Assembly: GCA_029580855.1 (NCBI GenBank) | Contig: JAKPQH010000205.1 | Location: forward strand, 78,433-142,432 | Source of the DNA: a bacterium | GTDB taxonomy: Bacteria > Methylomirabilota > Methylomirabilia > Methylomirabilales > 2-02-FULL-66-22 | Reading direction: 5' to 3' | DNA: 64,000 nucleotides | Shown here: positions 17,016-26,057 of the stretch, piece by piece | Position numbering within the stretch: position 1 is the first letter of the stretch | Layout of the letters: each line of letters opens with the position of its first letter | Notes under the pieces: model-generated | The model's input: only the letters and a program-made list of their open reading frames with translations | What the model was told of the DNA's origin: nothing | Database searches by the model: none | Program-made: the position numbers and the translations under genes

Positions 17016-18007
17016 GCGGGGCCCCGCCGGGCATCCCAGGTGTCGGGCGGCGGAGCGGCGGCCCCGGCGTGGCGAGACCGCTGGCGGAGGACGGCGATGA
17101 AGACATCCTCCAGGCTGGGCGGGATCTGCCGCAGCGCGGCGCCGGACTGGCCGGCGCGCTCCAGCGCCGCCCGGATCGCCGGGAGGGCGGTGCCGGTCTC
17201 GCCCACCGAGACGTGCAGCGTCTCGCCAAAGACTTCGAACCCCCGCACCTCGGGCAGCCGCGCCAGGATTCCCCGTGCGGCATCCGCGGAGACACCCCGC
17301 AGTTCCAGGAGGGCTCCCGGCAGCAGGCGGCGCAAGGCCGACGGCGCGTCGCAGGCGACCAGCCGTCCCCGATGCATGAGGCCGACCCGGTGGCACCGTT
17401 CCGCCTCGTCGAGATAGGGTGTGCTGACCATGAGTGTCAACCCCTGCTGCAGGAGCTGGTGAATCAGCAGCCAAAAGTCCCGCCGGGACACCGGATCCAC
17501 GCCGAGGGTCGGCTCGTCCAGGAAGAGGACCTCGGGGCGGTGGATCAAGGCGGCGCAGAGGGCGAGTTTCTGCCGCATCCCCCCTGACAGATTGCGGGCC
17601 AGGCGGGACGCAAAGGGGGCCAGCCGGCTCAACGCCAAGAGGTCCTGCGCCCGACGGTTCCGCTCGGCGCACGGGACGCCGAAGAGGTCGGCGTAGAACC
17701 GCAGATTCTCCAGCGCGGTCAGATCGGCGTAGAGACTGCCGCCCTGCGGCACGTACCCGATGCGATGGCGAAGGGCCTCCGGCTCCCGCGTGACGTCGAC
17801 CCCGAGGACGGTGGCCGACCCGGCCGTGGCCGCCATCACGCCGGTGAGGAGTCGCAGCGCGGTCGTCTTGCCGGCGCCGTCGGGTCCCACCAGGCCGAAG
17901 ATCTCCCCGCCGGCGACGGTCAGGCTGAGGTCGTCCACGGCCGCCGTGTTCCCGAAGCGCTTGGTCAGGCCGCGGACCTCAAGGACTGCCGACACGTCGC
18001 GGACCAA
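17012..18007 (-). CDS. ABC exporter ATP-binding protein, first ATPase (YbhF N-half-like)
   Basis: 331 aa from TTG 18007; GTG 17995 is an alternative start and neither has a strong ribosome site. It has Walker A GPDGAGKTT, signature NLSGGMRQKLALC and Walker B VLFLDEPTLGVDP. The switch (H-loop) position reads VSTPYLDEAERC, with Pro where His is expected, so this half may be a degenerate site working in a heterodimer with the next ATPase. The C-terminal domain ends in PSLEDVFIAVLRQRSRH and then a short Ala/Pro tail. It starts 12 bp after hlyD. Confidence 0.92.
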   Translation of the reverse strand: MVRDVSAVLEVRGLTKRFGNTAAVDDLSLTVAGGEIFGLVGPDGAGKTTALRLLTGVMAATAGSATVLGVDVTREPEALRHRIGYVPQGGSLYADLTALENLRFYADLFGVPCAERNRRAQDLLALSRLAPFASRLARNLSGGMRQKLALCAALIHRPEVLFLDEPTLGVDPVSRRDFWLLIHQLLQQGLTLMVSTPYLDEAERCHRVGLMHRGRLVACDAPSALRRLLPGALLELRGVSADAARGILARLPEVRGFEVFGETLHVSVGETGTALPAIRAALERAGQSGAALRQIPPSLEDVFIAVLRQRSRHAGAAAPPPDTWDARRGPA

Positions 18008-18019
18008 TCCGGAAGACGC

Positions 18020-19237
18020 TCACGGCGCTACGGATCCCGGCCGCGCGCCCGCCGCGTGCGCCGGCAACTCGGCATCGGCGGGCATGCCCGCCTTGAGTCG
18101 TCGCTGCGCGTTCTGGATGCTGATCTTGACGGCATACACCAGGTTCACCCGCTCCTCCGCGGTTTGGATGTTTTTGGGTGTGAACTCCGCCTGATCGGAG
18201 ATCCAGGTCACCCGTCCCTGGAAGGGCTGGCCGGGAAAGCTGTCGACAAAGATACGGGCCGCGTCGCCCAGACGGACCTTGCCGAGGGCCGTCTCCGAGA
18301 CATAAACCTTGATCCACGGATGGTCGAGGTCCCCCAGCAGCAGGATGGGCCTGTTGGCGGCGACCACCTCGCCCGGCTCGGCGGCCTTGGTGAGGACGGT
18401 GGCATCCAGCGGCGCGAAGACCCGCAGTTCGGCCACCTGGGTTTCCAGGCGCTCGACGTTGGCGCGCGCCTCGCGCACGGCCGCATCGGCGACCCGGACC
18501 TCCTGCCGGCGGATATCCACGTTGGCCTCCGCCGCGCGGGCCGCCTCCAGCGCGGCGGCGGCGCGGTCGCGGTCCGCCCGGGCCATGCGGACGTCCTCGG
18601 CCCGGGCCCCCTCCTCGAGAAGGCTCAAGCGCTCGCGCGCGGCCCGCAGGGCGGCGTCGGCCGCCTGGAGGTCGGTCTCGGTGCGGTCGAAATCCTGTTT
18701 GGAGATCGCGCCGTCGGCCAAAAGACCGCGAAGGCGGTCCCGCGTCACGCGGGCGATCGCCTGGCGTGCGAGCGCCTGGGTGACGTTGGCCCGCCCTTCC
18801 TCGATCTCCTGGAGGCGCGAGCCGGCCTGGAGCATCCGCAACCGTTCCTCGGCGGCGCGGACACCCTCCTGCGCTTGCCGAATCTGGCTCTGCACCCTGA
18901 TCGGCTCGACCCGCAGCGCAATCCGCGCCTGGCCCAGCTTCGCTTCGGCGCTCTGCAGCGTGGCGCGCGCCTGGCGGAGCTGGGCCTCGAGCTCCTCGCC
19001 GGCCAGCCTGGCCAGCGGGTCACCCCGCTTCACATCGGCCCCCTCGTCAACGTGCAGCGCGGCGATGCGCCCGGTGACCTTGGAGCTGACGTTGACCTCG
19101 GTCACCTCGATCCGACCGGAGGCCTTGATGACGCCCCGAGCCGGGTCCCGCGACGCCCACCAGGACCAGCCGAAGGCCAGCAGAGCCGCGGTCGACACGA
19201 GGCCGGCGACGATCAGCGGGCGGGGCGGGCGGGTCAT
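18020..19237 (-). CDS. HlyD-family membrane fusion (adaptor) protein
   Basis: 405 aa periplasmic adaptor that would link the ABC-2 permeases to an outer-membrane channel. ATG 19237 overlaps the tetR stop (ATGA). It has one N-terminal membrane helix (LIVAGLVSTAALLAFGWSWW), a split lipoyl/barrel-sandwich half (VTGRIAALHVDEGADVKRGD), a very long Ala/Arg/Glu-rich alpha-helical hairpin (about residues 75-265, coiled-coil-like), the second lipoyl half (FAPLDATVLTKAAEPGEVV) and a beta-barrel with the F-x-G-R-V motif (FQGRVTWISDQAEFTPKN). It resembles YbhG. Confidence 0.93.
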   Translation of the reverse strand: MTRPPRPLIVAGLVSTAALLAFGWSWWASRDPARGVIKASGRIEVTEVNVSSKVTGRIAALHVDEGADVKRGDPLARLAGEELEAQLRQARATLQSAEAKLGQARIALRVEPIRVQSQIRQAQEGVRAAEERLRMLQAGSRLQEIEEGRANVTQALARQAIARVTRDRLRGLLADGAISKQDFDRTETDLQAADAALRAARERLSLLEEGARAEDVRMARADRDRAAAALEAARAAEANVDIRRQEVRVADAAVREARANVERLETQVAELRVFAPLDATVLTKAAEPGEVVAANRPILLLGDLDHPWIKVYVSETALGKVRLGDAARIFVDSFPGQPFQGRVTWISDQAEFTPKNIQTAEERVNLVYAVKISIQNAQRRLKAGMPADAELPAHAAGARPGSVAP

Positions 19238-19764
19238 CGGGCACCTCGCGGCGTTTGGGGGCGGCCGGCCGCCGGGACGTCCAGGCCATGGAGGAAGACG
19301 TCGGTCAGGATGCGGACGACCGTGCGCTCGGCCAGGGGGTAGATGTGCTTGCCCCCCGGCAATTCCTGCGCGACCGCGAACACCCGGAACATACCGGCGA
19401 AGGCGCGCGCGGTCCCGAGGGGGTCCACGGGCCGGCACTCCCCGGAGACGATCGCGCGGTGAATCACCTCGGCGAGCCGGTCGCGGATCGTCGGGGGGCC
19501 GGGGTCGCGCGGTGCCTCCACCGCGGGCATGAAGTCGTTGACGCGGGTCGTGAGCATGGCGGTGAACAGGGCCGCCTTGCCGGGGAAATACCGATGGATG
19601 GTGTCCTTGCTGATCCCCGCGCGACCGGCCACCTCGGCGAGGGTGGTCCGGCGGAGACCGCGCGATCCGAAGACCGGAAAGGCGGCATCCGGAACCTGCA
19701 GGAGGCGGCGATGGGGCTGGGGCTGCCAGCGGCGGCGACAAGGAGTCGCCGGTGAACGCGGCAC
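19234..19764 (-). CDS. TetR-family regulator of the exporter operon
   Basis: 176 aa. The start is set at GTG 19764 with ggagg 7 nt upstream; the track start at 19833 would precede the promoter's -35. The HTH region is TTLAEVAGRAGISKDTIHRYFPGKAALF split over two lines of the fold, here residues ~40-75. The C-terminal ligand domain has no recognisable specificity. It is first in the operon and overlaps hlyD by 4 bp. It is comparable to E. coli CecR/YbiH, which controls ybhGFSR. It probably represses its own promoter, where two palindromes lie. Confidence 0.85.
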   Translation of the reverse strand: MPRSPATPCRRRWQPQPHRRLLQVPDAAFPVFGSRGLRRTTLAEVAGRAGISKDTIHRYFPGKAALFTAMLTTRVNDFMPAVEAPRDPGPPTIRDRLAEVIHRAIVSGECRPVDPLGTARAFAGMFRVFAVAQELPGGKHIYPLAERTVVRILTDVFLHGLDVPAAGRPQTPRGAR

Positions 19765-19780
19765 GACGGCCTCCCTATAT

Positions 19781-19827
19781 CCGATCGGTCGGTTGGTACC
19801 ATAAACGCGTCCCGCGGCCTTCGTCAA
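19781..19827 (-). promoter_or_regulatory. promoter with palindromic operator candidates upstream of tetR
   Basis: On the minus strand, TTGACG (19827-19822), an 18 bp spacer and TATGGT (19803-19798). The palindrome TGGTACCA (19794-19801) overlaps the -10, and CCGATCGG (19781-19788) lies just downstream. Both are plausible TetR binding half-sites or operators. Confidence 0.55.
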
Positions 19828-19899
19828 GATCAATAGCGGACCGGCCGGTCATGGCATGGCGCGCCCCGGGGCCGGGTGTGGGCGCGCGGTCGCGCGGAA

Positions 19900-22815
19900 T
19901 CAGGATTGGGAGTCGAGCGCGGTGAAAGTGGCAACGCGGCGACAGGTGGCATGAACGGACACCAGCGTCCCGGTCGGCAGGCTGTGCGTGGAGGGCTGAT
20001 GGCTCCGAAGACACCGACCGGACCGCAGGCGGATCTCGTAGAGGAAGCCGGCGCCGCGGAAGCGGCGCGCGGTCACTACGGCCTGTCCGGTCAGGTCGGG
20101 GACGACCTGTACGTACTCGGGGCGCACCACGACATCAACGCACCCGCGGCCGGGACACGGGTGGCCGTCCGGAAAGACGCCGATCTCGGTGTGGATTCCA
20201 TCGGCCCGCGCGACCCCCGGGAGGAAGTCCGCCTCCCCGACGAATGTGGCGACAAACCGCGTGGCGGGGGCGTGGTAGATCTCCTCCGGCGTGCCGATCT
20301 GTTCCAGATGCCCGTGCCGCAAGACCCCGACACGATCGGCGATCTGAAAGGCTTCGTCCTGGTCGTGGGTCACCAGAACCGCGGTCCGGCCCGACTCCTT
20401 GAGGAGGCGCCGCAGATCGCCGGAGAGTTGGGCGCGCAGGTCCGCGTCCAGGCTGGCCAGGGGTTCGTCGAGGAGGATGATGGGGTAACCCGGCGCCAGG
20501 GCGCGGGCCAACGCCACGCGCTGGTTCTGGCCGCCGGAGAGTTCGTGGGGATACCGGGTCCCGAGGTCGCCCAGCTCGCAGAGCCGAAGCGCGGCCTGGA
20601 CGATACTCCTGCGATCCGGCGGCCGGAGGTTCCGCAGGCCGAAGGCGATGTTCTCGCCAACCGTGAGGTGCGGGAAAAGGGCGTAGTCCTGGAAGACCAT
20701 GCCGACCCCCCGCGCCTCGGCGGGGATCATGACTCCCGGGCCGACCACCGGTCGGCCGTGGAGTTGGATGCGCCCGGCATCGGGCGTCTCGAACCCGGCG
20801 ATCAGGCGCAAGGTCGTGGTCTTTCCGCACCCGCTGGGGCCCAACAGCGCGACGATCTCGCCGGGCTGGACGGAGAGCGAGATCCCCGTCACGGCGGGCG
20901 GCAGGCCTGGACGGTATGCCTTGCAGACCCGGTCGAGGCGGATCGCCGGCGCCTCACGCCCACGCCATGGTGCGGGCGCGCTGCCGTTTTCCGTACGGAT
21001 ACCGGGGGGAACGGTGCGAAGGGTGTCGGATGTTACGGACGCATCCAGAGGGGTTGCCGACGTCATGGGAGCGACCTCCACGTGGCGGGAGGCCCGAGCG
21101 CGACGCGCGGGCGCCCTGCCACGGCCAAGCCGGGTGAGCAGAAAAACGGGGAGCGTGTCGATGGCCACGATGGTGAGAGCCGGGATGGCTGCGGCGATCC
21201 ATTGGGACTCACTGGTCCGTTGCCACACCTCCACCGCCAGGGTCTCCACGCCGAACGGCCGCAGGAGCAGCGTGGCGGGCAGCTCCTTCATCACCTCCAA
21301 AAACACGAGGAGGGCGCCGGCACGAAGCGCCGTGCGGAGCAGCGGGAGGTGCACGCGACGTACGACTCGACCCGGCCGGGCGCCGAGCCCCCGGGCGGCC
21401 TCGTCGAGCGAATGCGGGATGCGGGCGAAGCCGGCTTCCACCGACTGGAGGCCGGGGGCAAGGAAGCGCGCGACGTAGGCCAGGACCAGACCAAACGCCG
21501 ATCCGGTGAGCACCATGGACGCCGCCTGGCTGCCGTCCGCCTGCCGGAGCGGTCCAAGGAGGGTGTGGTCGATTGCGGCGAAGATCGTCAGGATTCCGAC
21601 GGCCAACGCTGCGCCCGGTATGGCGTATCCCATGGCAGAGAACCGGAGAACGGTGCGCATCAGGATGGATGGTCGGCGGCGCACCCCGTACGCCAAGAAC
21701 AGGGCGGCGCAGGTCACCAGCCCCGAGGTCGCCAGACCGAATCCGAAGGTGTTCCGGATCAACGTCGGGTACATGGGGGCGATCTGACCCGATCGGAGCG
21801 CCTCGACGGTCCATCCGCCGAGCACGGCAACCGGCAGTACGAACCCCGCACCCAGACCGATCCCGCAACCGCACATCGCGGCGGCCGCCAGGATCGGGGG
21901 GAGCCGGAGGGGCTCGTCCTGCTTTCTACCCGCTGTCTGGTGGAATCGCGCGCGGCGGCGTGTCCGCCGCTCCAACAGCAGCAATGCCACCGACCCCAGC
22001 GAGAGGACGGCCGCCAGCTGCATTCCCGCCGTGCGATCGAACATGCCGGACCAAACGCGGAAGAGCCCCTCGGTCAGCGTGCGGAAGCCGAACGTCGCCA
22101 CCGTGCCGTAATCTGCCAGGGCCTCCATGAGGGCGAGGAGGATTCCGCCGGCGATGGCCGGACGCGCCAAGGGCAGCGTCACGGCCAGCGCCGCCCGGAC
22201 GGGCGCCCGCCCCAGGCTGCGCGCCGCCTCCAGCGTGGAGGCGCGCTGCTCGGCAAAGGCGCTCCGGGCCAGGATATAGACGTACGGATACAGGACAAAG
22301 GTCATGGCCAGGATCGCGCCCGCCGCCGGCGGGAGCGCCGGGAGCCGGAACGCCGGACCGAAGACGGCCCGCAGCCCCGTCTGGACCGGCCCCGTGAATT
22401 CGAACAGCCCGAGTAGCACAAAGCCGATCACGTACGCCGGGACCGCCAAGGGAAGCATGAGCGCCCACGTGAAGAAGTTCCGGCCGGGGAATCGACACGC
22501 CGTCACGAGCCATGCCAGCAGGGTTCCCACCAGGCCTGTCCCGACGCCGACCCCCGCAAAAAGCAGCAACGTATTTCCGGTGAGCTCCACCAGCTGGGTC
22601 TGCCAGAGGTGCGTCCAGACCTCCCCGCGCGGAACCGCGAGCGACGACAGGACAGTGACGGCGGGGAGCGCCACGATCCCGGCGAGGACGACGGCTCCCG
22701 CCGTCCAGGACAGGCCGGCCATCCGGTTTGCGACGCACGTCGAGGCGGAAACGGCCGCGTCGTTCCCCGCAGGATCGCCTGTGGCCACCGGTCGGTGTCT
22801 AGCGATATCCCGCAC
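19900..22815 (-). CDS. fused iron(III) ABC transporter permease-ATPase (FbpB-FbpC fusion)
   Basis: One uninterrupted 971 aa frame. Residues ~1-570 form a double FbpB/ThiP-like permease with about 12 helices and two EAA loops (STLEAARSLGRAPVRAAL; SLDEAARGLGARPGRVVRR). After a ~50 residue Ala/Ser/Thr linker comes a full FbpC-like ATPase: Walker A GPSGCGKTT (~657), signature LSGGQNQR (~757), Walker B IILLDEPLASLD (~776), H-loop VTHDQDEA (~815) and a C-terminal regulatory domain. Such systems import Fe3+ using two separate proteins, so fusion is unusual. An internal ATG with its own ribosome site could also make the ATPase alone. The GTG start 22815 overlaps fbpA by 17 bp; GTG 22788 is an alternative. 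Confidence 0.88.
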   Translation of the reverse strand: MRDIARHRPVATGDPAGNDAAVSASTCVANRMAGLSWTAGAVVLAGIVALPAVTVLSSLAVPRGEVWTHLWQTQLVELTGNTLLLFAGVGVGTGLVGTLLAWLVTACRFPGRNFFTWALMLPLAVPAYVIGFVLLGLFEFTGPVQTGLRAVFGPAFRLPALPPAAGAILAMTFVLYPYVYILARSAFAEQRASTLEAARSLGRAPVRAALAVTLPLARPAIAGGILLALMEALADYGTVATFGFRTLTEGLFRVWSGMFDRTAGMQLAAVLSLGSVALLLLERRTRRRARFHQTAGRKQDEPLRLPPILAAAAMCGCGIGLGAGFVLPVAVLGGWTVEALRSGQIAPMYPTLIRNTFGFGLATSGLVTCAALFLAYGVRRRPSILMRTVLRFSAMGYAIPGAALAVGILTIFAAIDHTLLGPLRQADGSQAASMVLTGSAFGLVLAYVARFLAPGLQSVEAGFARIPHSLDEAARGLGARPGRVVRRVHLPLLRTALRAGALLVFLEVMKELPATLLLRPFGVETLAVEVWQRTSESQWIAAAIPALTIVAIDTLPVFLLTRLGRGRAPARRARASRHVEVAPMTSATPLDASVTSDTLRTVPPGIRTENGSAPAPWRGREAPAIRLDRVCKAYRPGLPPAVTGISLSVQPGEIVALLGPSGCGKTTTLRLIAGFETPDAGRIQLHGRPVVGPGVMIPAEARGVGMVFQDYALFPHLTVGENIAFGLRNLRPPDRRSIVQAALRLCELGDLGTRYPHELSGGQNQRVALARALAPGYPIILLDEPLASLDADLRAQLSGDLRRLLKESGRTAVLVTHDQDEAFQIADRVGVLRHGHLEQIGTPEEIYHAPATRFVATFVGEADFLPGVARADGIHTEIGVFPDGHPCPGRGCVDVVVRPEYVQVVPDLTGQAVVTARRFRGAGFLYEIRLRSGRCLRSHQPSTHSLPTGTLVSVHATCRRVATFTALDSQS
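21064..21080 (-). promoter_or_regulatory. internal ribosome site and ATG inside fbpBC
   Basis: On the minus strand, TGGAGG (21080-21075) lies 8 nt before an in-frame ATG at 21066, exactly in the linker between permease and ATPase. It would yield a separate ~388 aa ATPase. It may be a relic of once separate genes or an active second start. Confidence 0.5.
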
Positions 22816-23809
22816 GGTCGGCCAACCTCACGGCCGCCGCCTGGAACTCGCCGGCGGCGGCGACCGGCGTCGTGTCCTGCCGGAACGTTCCCCAGCCCCG
22901 GAGGATAGCGTGCGCCGGGACCCGGGGATTCGCGGGGTACTCGAAATTCCCGTCCGCGAAGGCGCTTTGCGCTTCGGGACTGGCCAGGTACTCCAGGAGC
23001 GCCACGGCCTGGGGTCGGTTCTGTGCATGGGCGGTGACGCCGGCTCCGGAGATGTTGACGTGGACCCCGGCGCCGGCTTGATCGGCCCAGAACGGGGCGA
23101 CGGGGAATTGGGGATCCTTGGCCAGGAGGCGGGCGAGATAGTACGTGTTGGCGATCCCCACATCGCACTGGCCGGCGGCGACGGCCTCCAGGATCTTGGT
23201 GTCGCTGGCGATGATGGCGGGATCATTGCGGACCCAGCCCCGGACGATCTCCTCCACTTTTGCCTCCCCGGATCGCTCGATCCAGGTGGCCAGGAGCGAC
23301 TGGTTGTAGATGTGGCTCGACGACCGGAGGCACAGCCTGCCCTTCCAGCGGGGGGCGCCCAGGGCCTCGTACGTGGAGAGTTGGTCGGGGCGCACCCGCT
23401 GGGTTCCGTACACGATGGTGCGGACGCGCAGGGTGAGGCCGAACCAGCGGCCCTCCGGGTCGCGCAGATGCGCCGGCACGTCCGCGGCGAGCGCGGCCGA
23501 CTCGACGCGGGCCAGAAGCCCGTGCCGGGCGGCATTCCAGAGGTTCCCCGCGTCCACCGTCACCAGGACGTCGGCTCGGGTCTTGTCGCCTTCCGCGCGC
23601 AGCCGCTCAAATATCTCCTGGCCGCTTCCGCCGAACGTGTTGACCCGGATCCCGGTCTTCCGGGTGAAGGCCTCGAAGGCCGGCTCGGAGCCGTAGTGGC
23701 TTCTGGCGGAGTAGAGATTTACCTCGGCGGCGCTCGATTCGGAAGCCGTGAGCATCGCCGCACAACACACCAGAAACGCCATACACGAAACCAATCCATG
23801 ACGGATCAT
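22799..23809 (-). CDS. fbpA: iron(III) ABC transporter substrate-binding protein
   Basis: 336 aa periplasmic ferric-binding protein. The start is ATG 23809 (MIRHGLVSCMAFLVCC), giving a signal peptide cut before AEVNLYSARSHYG. FbpA-type landmarks are YSARSHYGSEP at the mature N-terminus, VTVDAGNLWNAARHGLL, SSHIYNQSLLATWIE, and the tandem tyrosines in GIANTYYLARLL that bind Fe3+ in characterised members. It lies 164 bp after feoB and overlaps the fused permease-ATPase, forming a two-gene Fe3+ import unit inside the iron block. Confidence 0.92.
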   Translation of the reverse strand: MIRHGLVSCMAFLVCCAAMLTASESSAAEVNLYSARSHYGSEPAFEAFTRKTGIRVNTFGGSGQEIFERLRAEGDKTRADVLVTVDAGNLWNAARHGLLARVESAALAADVPAHLRDPEGRWFGLTLRVRTIVYGTQRVRPDQLSTYEALGAPRWKGRLCLRSSSHIYNQSLLATWIERSGEAKVEEIVRGWVRNDPAIIASDTKILEAVAAGQCDVGIANTYYLARLLAKDPQFPVAPFWADQAGAGVHVNISGAGVTAHAQNRPQAVALLEYLASPEAQSAFADGNFEYPANPRVPAHAILRGWGTFRQDTTPVAAAGEFQAAAVRLADRAGYR

Positions 23810-23972
23810 GGTGATGTCCTCCCACGTTACCACACTCGTGTTGCCGGTCCCTGGACTTCAGGCGTCGCTGCGATGTCGCCGCCGCCCCCTTCGAGCCGAG
23901 GCCATCGGCATGCTCCGCCGTGGTGTATCCCGTCGCCCCGCCGATGATCCGAGGAAGAAAACATGAGCCGGA

Positions 23973-25994
23973 TCAATGCAGAAAGAGAACCGAGATGATG
24001 TATCGTGCGGCGCCGCCGACAAGCAGCGCCAGGACGACGGTGAACGCAGAGATCAGCGCCGCGCGTCGCCACCCCAGTTCCCGCGCCAGGATGGAGATGG
24101 TGGCGATGCACGGGACGTAGAGGGTGTTCACGAGCGCGTAGACGACGATCTGGCCCGGTTGCATAAAGCTCGAGAGGTGGCTGGCCTGCGGACCGTACTC
24201 CCCAATGGCGAGGGTGACCAGGAGCTGCAACGCCAGCTCCTTTCGCAGGACGGCCACGATCAAGGTGAGCCCCGCCACCGCGGGGAGCCCCAGCCAGCCC
24301 TCCAGGACGGGTCGAAGCGGCGCGGCCAACGTCCGGAGCAGGCCCGTCTCGTAGAGACCGCCCAGCACGATGCTCCCGCCGACCACGATGGGGGTGGCGA
24401 CCAGAACGAACTCGCGGAAATGGCCCCAGGTGCGCTTCAGCATGGGCAGGAGCGTCGGCCGGCGGAAGGGGAACATCTCCATGACCAGCCCGGTGCCGCT
24501 CCCCGGCAGGAGCCGATCGAGCCCGATGCCCGTGGCGAGCGCGACCAGCGCGGTGACACCGTAAACCGCCAGGGCCCACTGCCAACCCGCCGTGACGGAG
24601 ACCGCGCCCAGGATAACCGCCGTGCGCGCGCTGCACGGCGTCAGCACGATCAGGGTGGCGGCGATGATGCGTTCCCGCATGGTGCCCAGCACGCGGGTGC
24701 CGAGGATGGCGGGGACGTTGCAGCCGGCGGCCGCCACCAGCGGAATGACCGCGCGGCCGTGCAACCCCATCTTGTGCATCACGCGGTCGGTGAGGAAGGC
24801 CGCCGCGTTCATGTAGCCGGTGTCCTCCAGCAGCGCAAGCAGGAAGTAGAACGTGAGAACGTACGGGATCCCGATCGCCAGGGCCGCGTTGATGCCCGCG
24901 TCGAACCCCCAGAGAAGCGTCCGGGAGAGGGCGTTGTCTCCCAGAAGGGCGACGAACGGCCAGCGGATGGCCGGCGACGCATACGCGGTCCAGAGCCCGC
25001 CGAACGCGAGAGAGAGCCAGTCGCCGACCAGAAACAGAAACGCGAAGATGCCGGCCAGCACCACCGCCAGAACCGGCAGCCCGGTGGCCGGCGCGGTCGT
25101 GAACCACCACAACCGGTCGGCGAGCAGGCGCCGCCGGCGCCGCCGGCGCTCCACATCCGATGCGATAAGACCGGCCAGGCCGTGCCGCTCCCGCGTGAGC
25201 AGGAGCGCGGGGTCCTCGCCCCGCAGGTCGCGGAGGGTTCCCGCCAGTTCGTCGCGGAGGCGTCGCACGTCGCCCGCATCCGGCGCCCGGGCGATCCAGC
25301 CGGCGAACTCCGGATCGCCCTCCAGCAGGAGGATCGCCGCCGCGCGCGCCGGCAAGCCGTGGGGACGGTCGGGTCGGGCGGCCAGGGCGCGCTCCAGCTT
25401 GCCGATGGCGGCCTCGACGTCTTCGCTGTAGCGGAGGCGAATCCGAAGGGGCGTGGGCCGCGCGGCGCGCCGAACCACCTCGGCCATGACGCGGTCCAGG
25501 CCGCTCCCGCGGGTGGCGACGGTGGGGAGCACCGGGCTGCCCAGGATCTCGGCGAGCCGGTCCGCGTCGATCCGGATGCCGCGGGCCTCGGCCTGGTCCA
25601 CGACGTTGAGCGCCACGACGAGCGGGATGCCCAGATCGAGGATCTGGAGCCCCAGGTACAGGTTCCGGGCCAGGTTCGTGGCGTCCAGCACCAGGATGAC
25701 GACGTCGGGTGTCCCGTCGAGGAGCGCCTGGCGCGCAACCCACTGCTCCTCCGAGACGCCGCCCAGGGCGTACGCGCCGGGCAGGTCGATGACACCGATG
25801 CGCCGGTCCCCGAACCTGGTGACGGCGAACTGCACCTCGACCGTTTTACCGGGATAGTTGGCGGTGGCCACGCCCATACCGGTCAGCCGGTTGAAGATGC
25901 TGGATTTTCCGACGTTGGGATTCCCCGCCAAGGCGACCGACAGGTCGACGTCGGCTCGCAGACCCTTGAGCGCTCCGTGACAGCTCGGCAGCAT
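23973..25994 (-). CDS. feoB: ferrous iron transport protein B
   Basis: 673 aa Fe2+ transporter with an N-terminal GTPase: G1 GNPNVGKSS (~24), G3 DLPGAYAL, G4 NVVDQAE. It then has a helical spacer, a short Arg stretch (ERRRRRRRLLAD) and a membrane part with two gate motifs (AAGCNVPAILGTRVLG and LTPCSARTAVILGAV). It is slightly shorter than the usual 700-770 aa. There is no separate feoA gene; a FeoA/SH3-like domain is on the adjacent DtxR-family regulator. It lies 63 bp after that regulator and before fbpA. Confidence 0.96.
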   Translation of the reverse strand: MLPSCHGALKGLRADVDLSVALAGNPNVGKSSIFNRLTGMGVATANYPGKTVEVQFAVTRFGDRRIGVIDLPGAYALGGVSEEQWVARQALLDGTPDVVILVLDATNLARNLYLGLQILDLGIPLVVALNVVDQAEARGIRIDADRLAEILGSPVLPTVATRGSGLDRVMAEVVRRAARPTPLRIRLRYSEDVEAAIGKLERALAARPDRPHGLPARAAAILLLEGDPEFAGWIARAPDAGDVRRLRDELAGTLRDLRGEDPALLLTRERHGLAGLIASDVERRRRRRRLLADRLWWFTTAPATGLPVLAVVLAGIFAFLFLVGDWLSLAFGGLWTAYASPAIRWPFVALLGDNALSRTLLWGFDAGINAALAIGIPYVLTFYFLLALLEDTGYMNAAAFLTDRVMHKMGLHGRAVIPLVAAAGCNVPAILGTRVLGTMRERIIAATLIVLTPCSARTAVILGAVSVTAGWQWALAVYGVTALVALATGIGLDRLLPGSGTGLVMEMFPFRRPTLLPMLKRTWGHFREFVLVATPIVVGGSIVLGGLYETGLLRTLAAPLRPVLEGWLGLPAVAGLTLIVAVLRKELALQLLVTLAIGEYGPQASHLSSFMQPGQIVVYALVNTLYVPCIATISILARELGWRRAALISAFTVVLALLVGGAARYIISVLFLH

Positions 25995-26057
25995 GACTTC
26001 CTCTGGCCCCCAAAAAGATATCGCGCGCGACCGCGGGGACCTCCCGACGCCCAGGAT

